Source: Candidatus Dependentiae bacterium (GTDB lineage: Bacteria > Babelota > Babeliae > Babelales > UASB340). From it: a DNA stretch of 24,632 bases. Numbering within the stretch: position 1 is the first letter of the stretch; the number at the start of each line of letters is the position of its first letter. Both the position numbers and the translations under genes were made by a program. A model generated the notes under the pieces. That model did no database searches. It worked only from the letters and a program-made list of their open reading frames with translations, and had not been told where the DNA came from. Below are positions 7,043 to 14,210 of this stretch, piece after piece. Where the stretch lies: the NCBI GenBank assembly GCA_018897535.1, contig JAHIKO010000068.1, positions 1 through 24,632 of the forward strand, in the 5' to 3' direction.

Positions 7043-8605
7043 ATGCAAATTAAGAGTATTTTTTATTTAACTTTTTTTATTCAAATACTGTTTTTAAATA
7101 CACATGCAAACGCTGCTATTTGGGAAAATTTTGGCTCACAAAATCCAAATGCTGAAACAGTTTGGGATTTAAACGAAAAAGACATTCCAACAGAACCTGA
7201 GCTATTGGAAATTAACAGCAAAAATTTAGAAAGCATATTTGATATAACTGAAAAAAATATAAAAGAATTAAATATAAAAATAGATCAATGGAACAAATAT
7301 ATACCATCAATAGAAAATCGTATAAATCAGTTAAAAAAAGAAAAAAAAACAAACAACTTAAAAATAGCTGAAAATAGAATACAAAATTACAAACAAAAAA
7401 TTCAAGATCTAAAACAAGAAATAGCCAATCAACAAAATCTAAGAACTGCAGCTTTGAACAAAATAGTAGACAACAAAGCATTGGATGAAAAAACAAAGAT
7501 AGAATCAGACGAAAAAGCAAAAGAACGTGAAGCTCAAATTCAAAAAACAGTTCAAGGCATTCAAACATTTATTAATGAAAGTTTGAAAAAAGAAAATTTA
7601 ACAAAAGTTGCAGCTTTTACTGTTGGCACTGCGGCCGGAACCATGGCTTCATACTATGCCGGAAAATTAACATATAACTATTTAGAAACTTTAATTGATA
7701 AGCCAACTTTAGTAAGAGAATCCAGTAGAATAAATTTAAAAAGCAAAATTAAAGCTTTTTGGCTTGAAAAAATATTAGGTAGAAAAGCTGACGCTGCAAA
7801 AATCGAAGAAGTAATTTTACCGGCAGATTTAAAAGCAGAATTAAGCGATTTGGCTTTAGATACAAAAAATACGGTATTAAACAAATTAAATTTTAGAAAT
7901 GCTTTATTTTACGGTTTGCCCGGTACAGGTAAGACCATGTTTGCAAAATTATTGGCAAAATTTTGCAAAACAGATTATGCAATTTTTTCCGGAGCAGATT
8001 TTGCCCAATTCGAACCGGGCGATGATATCAATGAATTACACAAATTTTTTGATTGGGCACAAAATAGCCCAAACGGCTTAATTGTATTTATAGACGAAGC
8101 AGATTCTTTTTTAAAAAACAGAAAAAATTTAGACAATAGTGCTATTAATTTGGTCAATGCATTTTTATCTCGCACCGGTGAATCATCAGATAAAATTATG
8201 TTTATATTTGCAACAAATCATCCTGAAGAACTTGATCCTGCAGTTTTAAGTAGAATTCATAGAAAAATAAATTTTCCACTTCCCGGTGCTCAAGAGAGAA
8301 GACAAATCATAGAACTTTATTTAGAAAAATATATTTTAAAAGATAAAAAAATTATAAAAATTAATGGTAAAAATACTGAACGAAATTTAAAAATCTTACC
8401 TGAGATAGACCCAATATTTATAAATAATTTAGCTCAAAAAACAGTCGGTCTTTCCGGTAGAGATTTGGCTCAAGCAGTACAAGAAATGCAAATTAGCGCA
8501 TACAATAGAGGCAATGGAATTTTAAGCAAAGAAATTGCAGAAAAAGCCATTGCCCAAAAAATTAAAGAATTTCAACAAGAAAAAAATTATATAAAAACAA
8601 AATAA
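7043..8605 (+). CDS. ATAD3-like membrane AAA+ ATPase
   Basis: 520 residues with TTGGGGGA upstream of the ATG. Order: signal peptide or anchor (1-24, cut expected at ANA|A), a long Lys/Glu/Gln/Asn coiled coil (about 50-185), a small-residue membrane segment (about 188-208, AAFTVGTAAGTMASYYAG), a KPTLVRESSR link (220-229), then the AAA+ module. The module has Walker A GLPGTGKT (291-298), Walker B IVFIDEAD (347-354), sensor-1 ATN (390-392), Arg finger at LSR (404) and helical lid LSGRDLAQ. From memory, the link and core words (DYAI, HK-F-DWA, NAFL-RTG, SGR-x-x-AQ) closely match mitochondrial ATAD3, which also has coiled coil, membrane segment, then AAA. Inferred topology: coiled coil in the periplasm, ATPase in the cytoplasm, equivalent to intermembrane space and matrix. 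Role unknown; a membrane-organising or protein-remodelling ATPase is likely. The stop directly abuts the convergent trxB stop with no terminator. Confidence 0.85.
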   Translation: MQIKSIFYLTFFIQILFLNTHANAAIWENFGSQNPNAETVWDLNEKDIPTEPELLEINSKNLESIFDITEKNIKELNIKIDQWNKYIPSIENRINQLKKEKKTNNLKIAENRIQNYKQKIQDLKQEIANQQNLRTAALNKIVDNKALDEKTKIESDEKAKEREAQIQKTVQGIQTFINESLKKENLTKVAAFTVGTAAGTMASYYAGKLTYNYLETLIDKPTLVRESSRINLKSKIKAFWLEKILGRKADAAKIEEVILPADLKAELSDLALDTKNTVLNKLNFRNALFYGLPGTGKTMFAKLLAKFCKTDYAIFSGADFAQFEPGDDINELHKFFDWAQNSPNGLIVFIDEADSFLKNRKNLDNSAINLVNAFLSRTGESSDKIMFIFATNHPEELDPAVLSRIHRKINFPLPGAQERRQIIELYLEKYILKDKKIIKINGKNTERNLKILPEIDPIFINNLAQKTVGLSGRDLAQAVQEMQISAYNRGNGILSKEIAEKAIAQKIKEFQQEKNYIKTK

Positions 8606-9523
8606 TTATTTTTTTGATAAAAACTTTTGACAATCAAGTGCCGCCATAACTCCAAATCCGGAAGAAGTAATGGCCTGTTTGTAAGTAAAATCAGCAACAT
8701 CTCCGGCAGCAAAAATACCATCTTTAGATGTAACAGTCTTACCTTTTAAAACAACATAACCATAATTATCAAGTTCTATATTATTTTTTAAAAAATCTGT
8801 ATTCGGTTTCATACCAATTGCCACAAACAAACCATCTGCAGATAATACTTTTGTATCACCGGTTTTTTGATGTTCAATTGTTATTTTAGTCATTTTAAGA
8901 CCATCACCTTCAATTTTTTTAACAGCTGAGTTATAAATAATTTCTATTTTTTTATTTTCCATTACTTTATATTTTATCGGATCTTTTGCAGTTAACTCTT
9001 CAAGTATATGAATTATTGTAACTTTTTTTGCAAAATGGCTTATGTGCTCAGCTTCGGTAACTGCACTATCACCGCCACCAACAACGATTACATTTTTATC
9101 TTGGAAAAATGGGGCATCGCAAGTTGCACAAACAGAAACACCTTTTGCAAAATATTCTTGTTCACCGGGAATATTTAATTTTTTATAGCTGGCGCCTGTG
9201 GTAATTATTACAGATTCAGCCAAAATCTCTTTTCCTAGTTTTGTAAAAATTTTATATGGTTTTTTTGAGAAATCGACTGAAACTACAGTATCTGAAATAA
9301 TATTACATCCGGAAGCTTTGGCGTGCTCTTTGATGTCCATCATAAGTTTAAAACCCATAACTTCTTTTATTCCGGGCCAATTTTCAACTTTTGTAGTTGT
9401 TGTTAATTGCCCTCCGGGCTGCATACCCTCAATAAGCAATGGATTATATTTTGCTCTGCCCAAATAAATTCCGGCAGAAAGACCTGCGGGGCCGGAACCT
9501 ATTATTACAACACGTTCAACCAT
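8606..9523 (-). CDS. trxB: Thioredoxin reductase with degenerate NADPH-phosphate motif
   Basis: 305 residues from the ATG at 9523. A start five codons earlier is possible, but GAGGAAA sits 5 bases before this ATG. FAD motif GSGPAG (9-14), redox pair CATC (132-135), nucleotide motif GGGDSA (149-154) and closing FAD motif GIFAAGDV are all intact, so this is a cytosolic flavin thioredoxin reductase of normal length. The loop that normally reads H-R-R-x-x-x-R and grips the 2'-phosphate of NADPH reads HILEELT (172-178) here, with all three arginines lost. NADH use, or a different electron donor, is therefore possible. The start overlaps the end of rarA by 8 bases (ATGGTTGA), implying translational coupling. 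It is the second TrxR in the window, distinct from the fused one. Confidence 0.9.
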   Translation of the reverse strand: MVERVVIIGSGPAGLSAGIYLGRAKYNPLLIEGMQPGGQLTTTTKVENWPGIKEVMGFKLMMDIKEHAKASGCNIISDTVVSVDFSKKPYKIFTKLGKEILAESVIITTGASYKKLNIPGEQEYFAKGVSVCATCDAPFFQDKNVIVVGGGDSAVTEAEHISHFAKKVTIIHILEELTAKDPIKYKVMENKKIEIIYNSAVKKIEGDGLKMTKITIEHQKTGDTKVLSADGLFVAIGMKPNTDFLKNNIELDNYGYVVLKGKTVTSKDGIFAAGDVADFTYKQAITSSGFGVMAALDCQKFLSKK

Positions 9524-10853
9524 TATTTTCCTCTTCAATAATTTTACTTTTCAAATTTTTCCAAAAATCCATTCTTCTTTTAACTTCTTTTTCAAACCCA
9601 AGTTCACCGGGATTGTAATATATACAATCTTTTAAATCATCGGGCAAATAATCCTGGCCCGAATAATGATATTTATACTCATGATCATATTTATAATTTT
9701 TTCCATAACCCAAATTTTTCATAAGATTGGATTCAGCATTACAAATATTTAACGGCACAGGTAAATTATTTTTTTCATGCACATCTTTTATAGCTTCATT
9801 TATTGCTATATAAACACTATTTGACTTTGGTGCAGTTGCAAGATAAATAACCAATTGCGATAAATTTATTTTACATTCGGGCAAACCTAAAAATTCTACA
9901 GCCTGTCTAACAGATATGGCTTGAACAATTGCATCAGGATCGGCAAGTCCAATATCTTCACTCGCAGCAACTGTCAAACGTCGGCAAATTATTAGTGGAT
10001 CTGCACCGGATTCAATTAAACGAGCCAGCCAATATAAACTTGCATTTACATCGGAACCTCTAATTGATTTATGTAAAGCTGAAAGTAAATTATAATGCTC
10101 TTCTCCATTTTTATCGTATGCAAATTTTCTTGTAGATAAAATTTGTTTTACAATATCAACGGTTACTATATCGCAATTTTTAATTAAACCCTTAGCAAAA
10201 CTTATAGCCATTTCTATAATATTTATTAAAGTTCTTGCATCACCATTAGCATAATTTACAACTATTTTTTTAGCATCGTCATCTATAACTATCTGTCTAT
10301 TAACAGATTTATAATGTAAAATAATTTTTTCTATTATATTGAGTAGATCTTGATCGTTTAGCTGATTTAATAGATATACCGAACATCTACTAAGCAAAGC
10401 ACCATTAACGGCAAAGCTTGGATTTTCGGTAGTAGCACCAATTAAAATTATTTGACCTTGTTCAACCGGTTTTAAAAATAAATCTTGTTGAGATTTGTTG
10501 AATCTATGTATTTCATCGATAAATAAAATTATTGCTTTGCCACCAAAATTTATTTCTTGATTTGCAAGGTCTATAACCTCTTTTACTTCTTTAGTTCCAT
10601 TTAATGCAGCATTAAAATTAATAAATTTTCGTTCAGTCAAATTGGCTATAACATTGGCGAGAGTAGTCTTTCCGGTCCCGGGAGGTCCCCAAAAAATTAT
10701 ACTGCCAAACGAATCGGTTTCGACTAATTTTCTAAAAACAGATCCATTTTTTAATAAATGTTCCTGTCCAAAAATATCATCCAAATTTTTTGGTCTGATA
10801 AGCTCAGGTAATGGCTTTATATTTTTTTTAAAAAGAGAAAGCTGTGCATCCAT
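9516..10853 (-). CDS. rarA: Replication-associated recombination ATPase RarA (MgsA)
   Basis: 445 residues, the usual length for the RarA/MgsA/WRNIP1 family. The opening RPKNLDDIFGQEHLL is the family's P-x-x-L-D-[DE]-[IV]-x-G-Q-x-H-L signature. Walker A is GPPGTGKT (56-63), Walker B FIDEIHRF (Asp113, Glu114), and GATTENPSF is sensor 1. The C-terminal half contains the tetramerisation and lid region (RGSDVNASLYWLARLIESG and GLADPDA). RarA acts at stalled replication forks and single-strand/double-strand junctions, interacting with SSB. The ribosome site is weak. It is the first gene of a coupled rarA-trxB unit, separated by 23 bases from the secreted protein gene upstream. Confidence 0.95.
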   Translation of the reverse strand: MDAQLSLFKKNIKPLPELIRPKNLDDIFGQEHLLKNGSVFRKLVETDSFGSIIFWGPPGTGKTTLANVIANLTERKFINFNAALNGTKEVKEVIDLANQEINFGGKAIILFIDEIHRFNKSQQDLFLKPVEQGQIILIGATTENPSFAVNGALLSRCSVYLLNQLNDQDLLNIIEKIILHYKSVNRQIVIDDDAKKIVVNYANGDARTLINIIEMAISFAKGLIKNCDIVTVDIVKQILSTRKFAYDKNGEEHYNLLSALHKSIRGSDVNASLYWLARLIESGADPLIICRRLTVAASEDIGLADPDAIVQAISVRQAVEFLGLPECKINLSQLVIYLATAPKSNSVYIAINEAIKDVHEKNNLPVPLNICNAESNLMKNLGYGKNYKYDHEYKYHYSGQDYLPDDLKDCIYYNPGELGFEKEVKRRMDFWKNLKSKIIEEENNG

Positions 10854-10876
10854 AATTTTTTTAGTTAAAAAACGTT

Positions 10877-11584
10877 CTAAAACATTTCACATAAAGAACA
10901 AGCATTTTCATTATTGCTCTGAGTATTTCTTAAATTATATTCATCAATTGCTGTATCCAAATCGTATATTCTTGAGCGTAAAGTTCCACTTGAATTCGGC
11001 AAAAAAATTTCTCTAATAATTTTAGCTTTATCAAATTCAAGATCTTTTTCAATAAGCATAATAAATAATTCAACAATAGCTATTTTAACAGTTTCATCGG
11101 TTTGATCTGTAAAACTGTTTATTAAAAATAAATTTTCAAATCCATCACTATTTTTATGCAAAAAATCACTTGCAACAATTATCTTTAGTAATTCCACAAC
11201 CTGAATTTTTACACCCACAAAACAATTATATAAAGAATTTTTAACTGCAAATATAAAATCATCAATATATTTATTAACATTTATTTTTTCAGCTAAAATG
11301 CAATAAATTTCAAGAATTTTAATTTTTTTAGATTGAGCATTAAGCTCATTATTATCAGCAACCAATAAAATACTTAATTTATCCAATATTTTTTCAATCT
11401 CAGCTTTTTTAATTTTTTTTGTATTATTAATCCCATTCTGAAGAATTGTTAAATCTTGAATCGTTACATTTTCATTAGATAAAAAATCTTTAACAAAAAA
11501 TATAAAATTATTAGCAAATAAACTTGTACTTAATAATAATATTATTAAAAATATACTAACTTTTTTTTGATATAAAAAAAACAT
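10877..11584 (-). CDS. Secreted helical-repeat hypothetical protein
   Basis: 235 residues with a strong GGGGGATAGGAT ribosome region before the ATG. Residues 1-24 form a signal peptide (basic start, IFLIILLLSTSLFA, cut likely after Ala24). The mature protein is almost wholly helical, with successive amphipathic helices of the kind seen in HEAT/ARM solenoids (KILEIYCILAEKI, VKIQVVELLKIIVAS, VKIAIVELFIMLIEK), each about 40-50 residues apart. The C-terminus ends in CSLCEMF, a CxxC pair five residues before the stop, which could bind metal or be redox active. No named family is recognised. It lies downstream of tmRNA on the same strand and upstream of rarA. Confidence 0.7.
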   Translation of the reverse strand: MFFLYQKKVSIFLIILLLSTSLFANNFIFFVKDFLSNENVTIQDLTILQNGINNTKKIKKAEIEKILDKLSILLVADNNELNAQSKKIKILEIYCILAEKINVNKYIDDFIFAVKNSLYNCFVGVKIQVVELLKIIVASDFLHKNSDGFENLFLINSFTDQTDETVKIAIVELFIMLIEKDLEFDKAKIIREIFLPNSSGTLRSRIYDLDTAIDEYNLRNTQSNNENACSLCEMF

Positions 11585-11658
11585 ATCCTATCCCCCTTAA
11601 TAGATATTAAAATATTTTATAACCACGCCATATAATTAGAAATCTTTAATATGGCCTG

Positions 11659-11689
11659 CCAGCCATAGCTCCGAAGGAGCGAAGGCTGG
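11659..11689 (-). repeat. GC-rich hairpin overlapping the tmRNA 3' CCA end
   Basis: CCAGCC (11659-11664) pairs with GGCTGG (11684-11689), enclosing a second 5-base stem (11668-11672 with 11676-11680) and a 3-base loop. Read on the minus strand, the hairpin begins with the CCA end of tmRNA itself. There is no T-run after it, so it is a poor intrinsic terminator. It may guide 3' processing or be a dispersed palindromic element; it shares the word AGCGAAGG with the palindrome at 1531-1568. Confidence 0.55.
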
Positions 11690-12043
11690 TGGAGGCGATG
11701 GGAGTCGAACCCATGTCCGCAACACTATCAGTTCCAAGCACTACATGTTTATCTCTTGAATATACTTTTATATCACCTCAAGAGCACAGATTAATATAAA
11801 AGCCGGTTTAGTAATTTTTGCCAAATACAAAACAAAAAAATCTAATTGGCAAGTTCTATCTTTTTAATACTAGTTGGTTCAATTGATAGACAAACATCCC
11901 CAACAAGTCACTTAATATCTAAATTAAGCGAATGCAACGTTATTGTTTGCACTTATTTGATTTGTACGTTTTTTACAAGTTCCCATACAAAACTCGACAT
12001 GCTCTCAAAACATCAAATATCACGTCGAAACCGTGACGCCCCC
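11687..12043 (-). ncRNA. ssrA: tmRNA (transfer-messenger RNA)
   Basis: 357 bases on the minus strand. The 5' end GGGGGCG (12043-12037) pairs with the 3' CGCCUCC (11697-11691, one G-U) to form a 7-base acceptor stem, followed by A and an encoded CCA (11689-11687). The 5' segment continues with the near-universal tmRNA word UCACGGUUUCGACGUGAU. The 3' end has a T arm, AUGGG-UUCGACU-CCCAU. In between lies a short reading frame starting at a GCA resume codon and closed by UAA within a hairpin (CUUAAU/AUUAAG), with room for pseudoknots afterwards. This is the one-piece form. It rescues stalled ribosomes together with SmpB, encoded at 23142-23591. A promoter with a perfect -35 lies upstream. Confidence 0.97.
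11924..11950 (-). other. tmRNA proteolysis-tag reading frame, ANNNVAFA
   Basis: Reading from the resume codon GCA at 11950, the frame is GCA AAC AAT AAC GTT GCA TTC GCT TAA, giving A-N-N-N-V-A-F-A. The A-N start is typical of SsrA tags. The tag is short (8 residues) and ends -AFA rather than the common -LAA, -VAA or -AAA. Confidence 0.85.
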
Positions 12044-12071
12044 GTAAATTTCAAAGATTTTTACTAACACA

Positions 12072-12100
12072 ATAAGACCAAAATCATGTCTATTTGTCAA
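12072..12100 (-). promoter_or_regulatory. Promoter of ssrA
   Basis: On the minus strand, perfect -35 TTGACA (12100-12095), a 17-base spacer, then TCTTAT (12077-12072, 4 of 6 matches). Transcription would start near 12065, leaving a 5' leader of about 20 bases to be removed, as expected for RNase P processing of tmRNA. Confidence 0.65.
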
Positions 12101-12136
12101 ACAGGTTAAATATTCATAAATAAAATAACTAGTTTT

Positions 12137-12166
12137 TTAACAAATATTTATAACTCATGATATAAT
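12137..12166 (+). promoter_or_regulatory. Promoter of ksgA
   Basis: TTAACA (12137-12142), an 18-base spacer, then TATAAT (12161-12166) preceded by TGA, an extended -10. It is divergent from the ssrA promoter and leaves a leader of about 35 bases before the ksgA start. Confidence 0.65.
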
Positions 12167-12207
12167 TACAGAAAATAGTTATACAATCAACAAATTTATA
12201 AAAAAAT

Positions 12208-13011
12208 ATGATAAAAAAACAGATAGATTTTAATAGTTTTAATGAAAAACCAAGAAAAAAGAAGCACTTTGGCCAACACTTTTTGCGCAAATTTTCGGTA
12301 GTCGAAAATATGATCAAAAAAGTTTCCATCAAACCTGAAACGAGTGTTATGGAAATTGGTTGCGGTGACGGTTTCTTGACAAAGGCTATTTTAAATTTAA
12401 CTAAATGCAAAGAACTTTATGTTTACGAAATTGACCCTGAATGGGCAGATTACGTAAAGCAAATAGTCAAAGATCCAAGACTTAAAATCAATATAACAAA
12501 CATATTGGATGCAGATTTAAGTGTATTAAGTGATCAAAAGCCTTGGGTTATGCTTGCCAATTTACCTTATCAAATAACATTTCCAATTTTTTTCTTAATT
12601 CAAAGAAATATAACACTTTTTCAAGAAGGTGTTGTTATGATTCAAGAAGAGGTCGCTCAAAAGATTGTGGCCAAATCAGGAAGAAGCTACAATTCAACTT
12701 CGCTATTTTTACAACACAATTTTGATTTTGAACTTATGGAAAAGGTTGGACCGGAATCTTTTACGCCACCACCAAAGGTTGATTCAAGACTTTTATACTT
12801 TAAACCCAAAGAGATTATTCAAGAAATTCCAAATGAAACAGAATTTTGGAAATTTCTAAAATTATGTTTTCACTCACCAAGAAGAACGCTTTCCAATAAT
12901 TTAAGACAAACTCACTATGATTTATCTAAAATTCCTGATAATATTTTTACCCTTCGCGCACAACAGATAAAATTTGATGATTTTCTTAAAATTTGGTCAT
13001 TTTTAAACTAA
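12208..13011 (+). CDS. ksgA: 16S rRNA dimethyladenosine transferase KsgA/RsmA
   Basis: 267 residues, normal family length. The opening KKHFGQHFL corresponds to the conserved [KR]-[KR]-x-x-G-Q-[HN]-F-L of KsgA. The SAM-binding loop is EIGCGDG (49-55, family E-[IV]-G-x-G-x-G), the acidic ribose-binding position is in YEID, and catalytic motif IV is NLPY (118-121). The FTPPPKVDSRL stretch is the typical C-terminal-domain entry. The enzyme dimethylates two adjacent adenosines near the 3' end of 16S rRNA during 30S maturation. The start ATG lacks a clear Shine-Dalgarno, unlike most genes here. Downstream, a weak hairpin (CAAAAA/TTTTTG near 13028-13045) may act as a terminator. Confidence 0.95.
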   Translation: MIKKQIDFNSFNEKPRKKKHFGQHFLRKFSVVENMIKKVSIKPETSVMEIGCGDGFLTKAILNLTKCKELYVYEIDPEWADYVKQIVKDPRLKINITNILDADLSVLSDQKPWVMLANLPYQITFPIFFLIQRNITLFQEGVVMIQEEVAQKIVAKSGRSYNSTSLFLQHNFDFELMEKVGPESFTPPPKVDSRLLYFKPKEIIQEIPNETEFWKFLKLCFHSPRRTLSNNLRQTHYDLSKIPDNIFTLRAQQIKFDDFLKIWSFLN

Positions 13012-13043
13012 AAACCCCACTTTTAAGCAAAAATATGCGTTTT

Positions 13044-13068
13044 TGTTATTTAAAATAACATGTATAAT
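13044..13068 (+). promoter_or_regulatory. Candidate promoter and operator dyad upstream of the paralogue pair
   Basis: TGTTATTT-A-AAATAACA (13044-13060) is a perfect 8-base-arm palindrome. A consensus -10 TATAAT (13063-13068) begins 2 bases after it, while the -35 position is poor (TTTTTG). The palindrome fills the spacer between -35 and -10, where a repressor or activator would act. The leader to the ATG at 13121 would be about 45 bases. Confidence 0.45.
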
Positions 13069-13120
13069 ATTACTATATGTAATTATTATATCTATTTTAA
13101 TTAAAAATTAGGGATTTATT

Positions 13121-14185
13121 ATGAAAAGCAATTTTTTTAAAAAAATAAGTTTAGCTGTATTAATAGCATTTACAGTTAACTTTTATACTGTAAATGCTGG
13201 AATTATTGTCGCCAGTCATTGGTTAAATCCAGAAACAGGGCAAAATGTTTATATTTATTCTGATAAACACGATATTTATTCAGATGAACAAACTAAATAT
13301 TTAATAAATTTATTAAAAGAGAAAACAAATAGTAATTTAATCATCTTTATTGAATCTTATATCCTAAGTGATAAAGAAATTGAAACTACTAATAATAATG
13401 AATTAAAAATTTTGAAAGAAACTAATAATGTTATTATACAATCTCTAAAAAAATACTTTAAAAAGCAATCATTATTACGTAATTTATATGACTTGATTAA
13501 TTCATCAAAAATACAAATAGAAACCTGTGAAACAAGAGGAATTCCTTTTTTAATGGGCCACTATATAAGAAAATATGATGCTGTAAAATCAAATAAGTAT
13601 AATGCTACAGAATTAAATGAAAACGAATATCAAAAATTACTAAAAACATTAGATTTAATACAAGAAACTTTTAAAGAATTTACATTACAAAGAATATTAA
13701 AAAAATTCCTTAATTTTTTACAAAAACAAATAAAAATACACGAAAGCAATAATGAGCTAGTGTATCTGATTTATACGGAAAAAAATGAAATAGAAAAAAA
13801 TGCAATTAATTTATTTAAAAAATATAATCTATCAGATGATAATATAAAAAAAGATTTTTATATCGATCTTATGATTTCAAAAATTAAAATTAATAAAAAT
13901 TATCAAAATTTCACAAAAGAATTTAAGAGTTTATTTAATTTATCAGTGGATATAAAAACACTAATAAATATTATAGATAATCCAAAAAAAGATATAGCCA
14001 TATTTGTAGGTGCAGGACATGGATTAAATATAGAAGCTTCTCTAGAATATCTTGGTTTTAAATTAAAAAAAGAAATGAACAGAGAAAATTTAGAAATTAT
14101 AAAAAAACAAGATTATGACAATTATGACAAACTAAATAAATTTTGTAATACTAACGTTTTTAACTGGATGTTTGAAGAAAATTAA
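13121..14185 (+). CDS. Secreted protein, tandem paralogue 1 (possible TraB/ChaN/EreA-like fold)
   Basis: 354 residues with TTAGGG before the ATG. The signal peptide ends near VNA26. Paralogous to the next gene: both begin MK-x-N-x-FKKIS, share ASHW-x-NPETGQNV (31-43) followed by a [ST]-D or A-D pair and His50, an E-T-R triplet in the first half (ETRG here), a G-x-x-H near the C-terminus (GAGH, His300) followed by an amphipathic helix and L-G-F, and the final WMFEEN. A histidine early, then Glu and Arg, then a late G-x-x-H recall the TraB/TIKI-ChaN-EreA superfamily of secreted hydrolase-like proteins. That is a weak pattern match and the family is not firmly recognised. The middle is a Lys/Asn/Ile-rich helical region that differs between the copies. 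Confidence 0.75.
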   Translation: MKSNFFKKISLAVLIAFTVNFYTVNAGIIVASHWLNPETGQNVYIYSDKHDIYSDEQTKYLINLLKEKTNSNLIIFIESYILSDKEIETTNNNELKILKETNNVIIQSLKKYFKKQSLLRNLYDLINSSKIQIETCETRGIPFLMGHYIRKYDAVKSNKYNATELNENEYQKLLKTLDLIQETFKEFTLQRILKKFLNFLQKQIKIHESNNELVYLIYTEKNEIEKNAINLFKKYNLSDDNIKKDFYIDLMISKIKINKNYQNFTKEFKSLFNLSVDIKTLINIIDNPKKDIAIFVGAGHGLNIEASLEYLGFKLKKEMNRENLEIIKKQDYDNYDKLNKFCNTNVFNWMFEEN

Positions 14186-14210
14186 TTTTAATTTAAAATT
14201 GGGGTTTTTT

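Noticed and set aside
7212..7568. Minus-strand open frame of 118 codons under the ATPase coiled coil
   Set aside because: Phe/Leu-rich translation is the mirror of Lys/Glu coiled-coil codons; there is no start signal and no family.
7043..8605. FtsH-type metalloprotease
   Set aside because: It has an AAA+ core and membrane segment but no HExxH zinc motif and no C-terminal protease domain.
11846..12067. Open frame of 73 codons on the plus strand
   Set aside because: It lies antisense to the tmRNA, whose acceptor stem, T arm and tag frame are clear, so the frame is a by-product of the RNA sequence.
14172..14210. Early start of the second paralogue overlapping the first
   Set aside because: The signal peptide and ribosome site both fit the ATG at 14211, giving the same N-terminus as the first paralogue.
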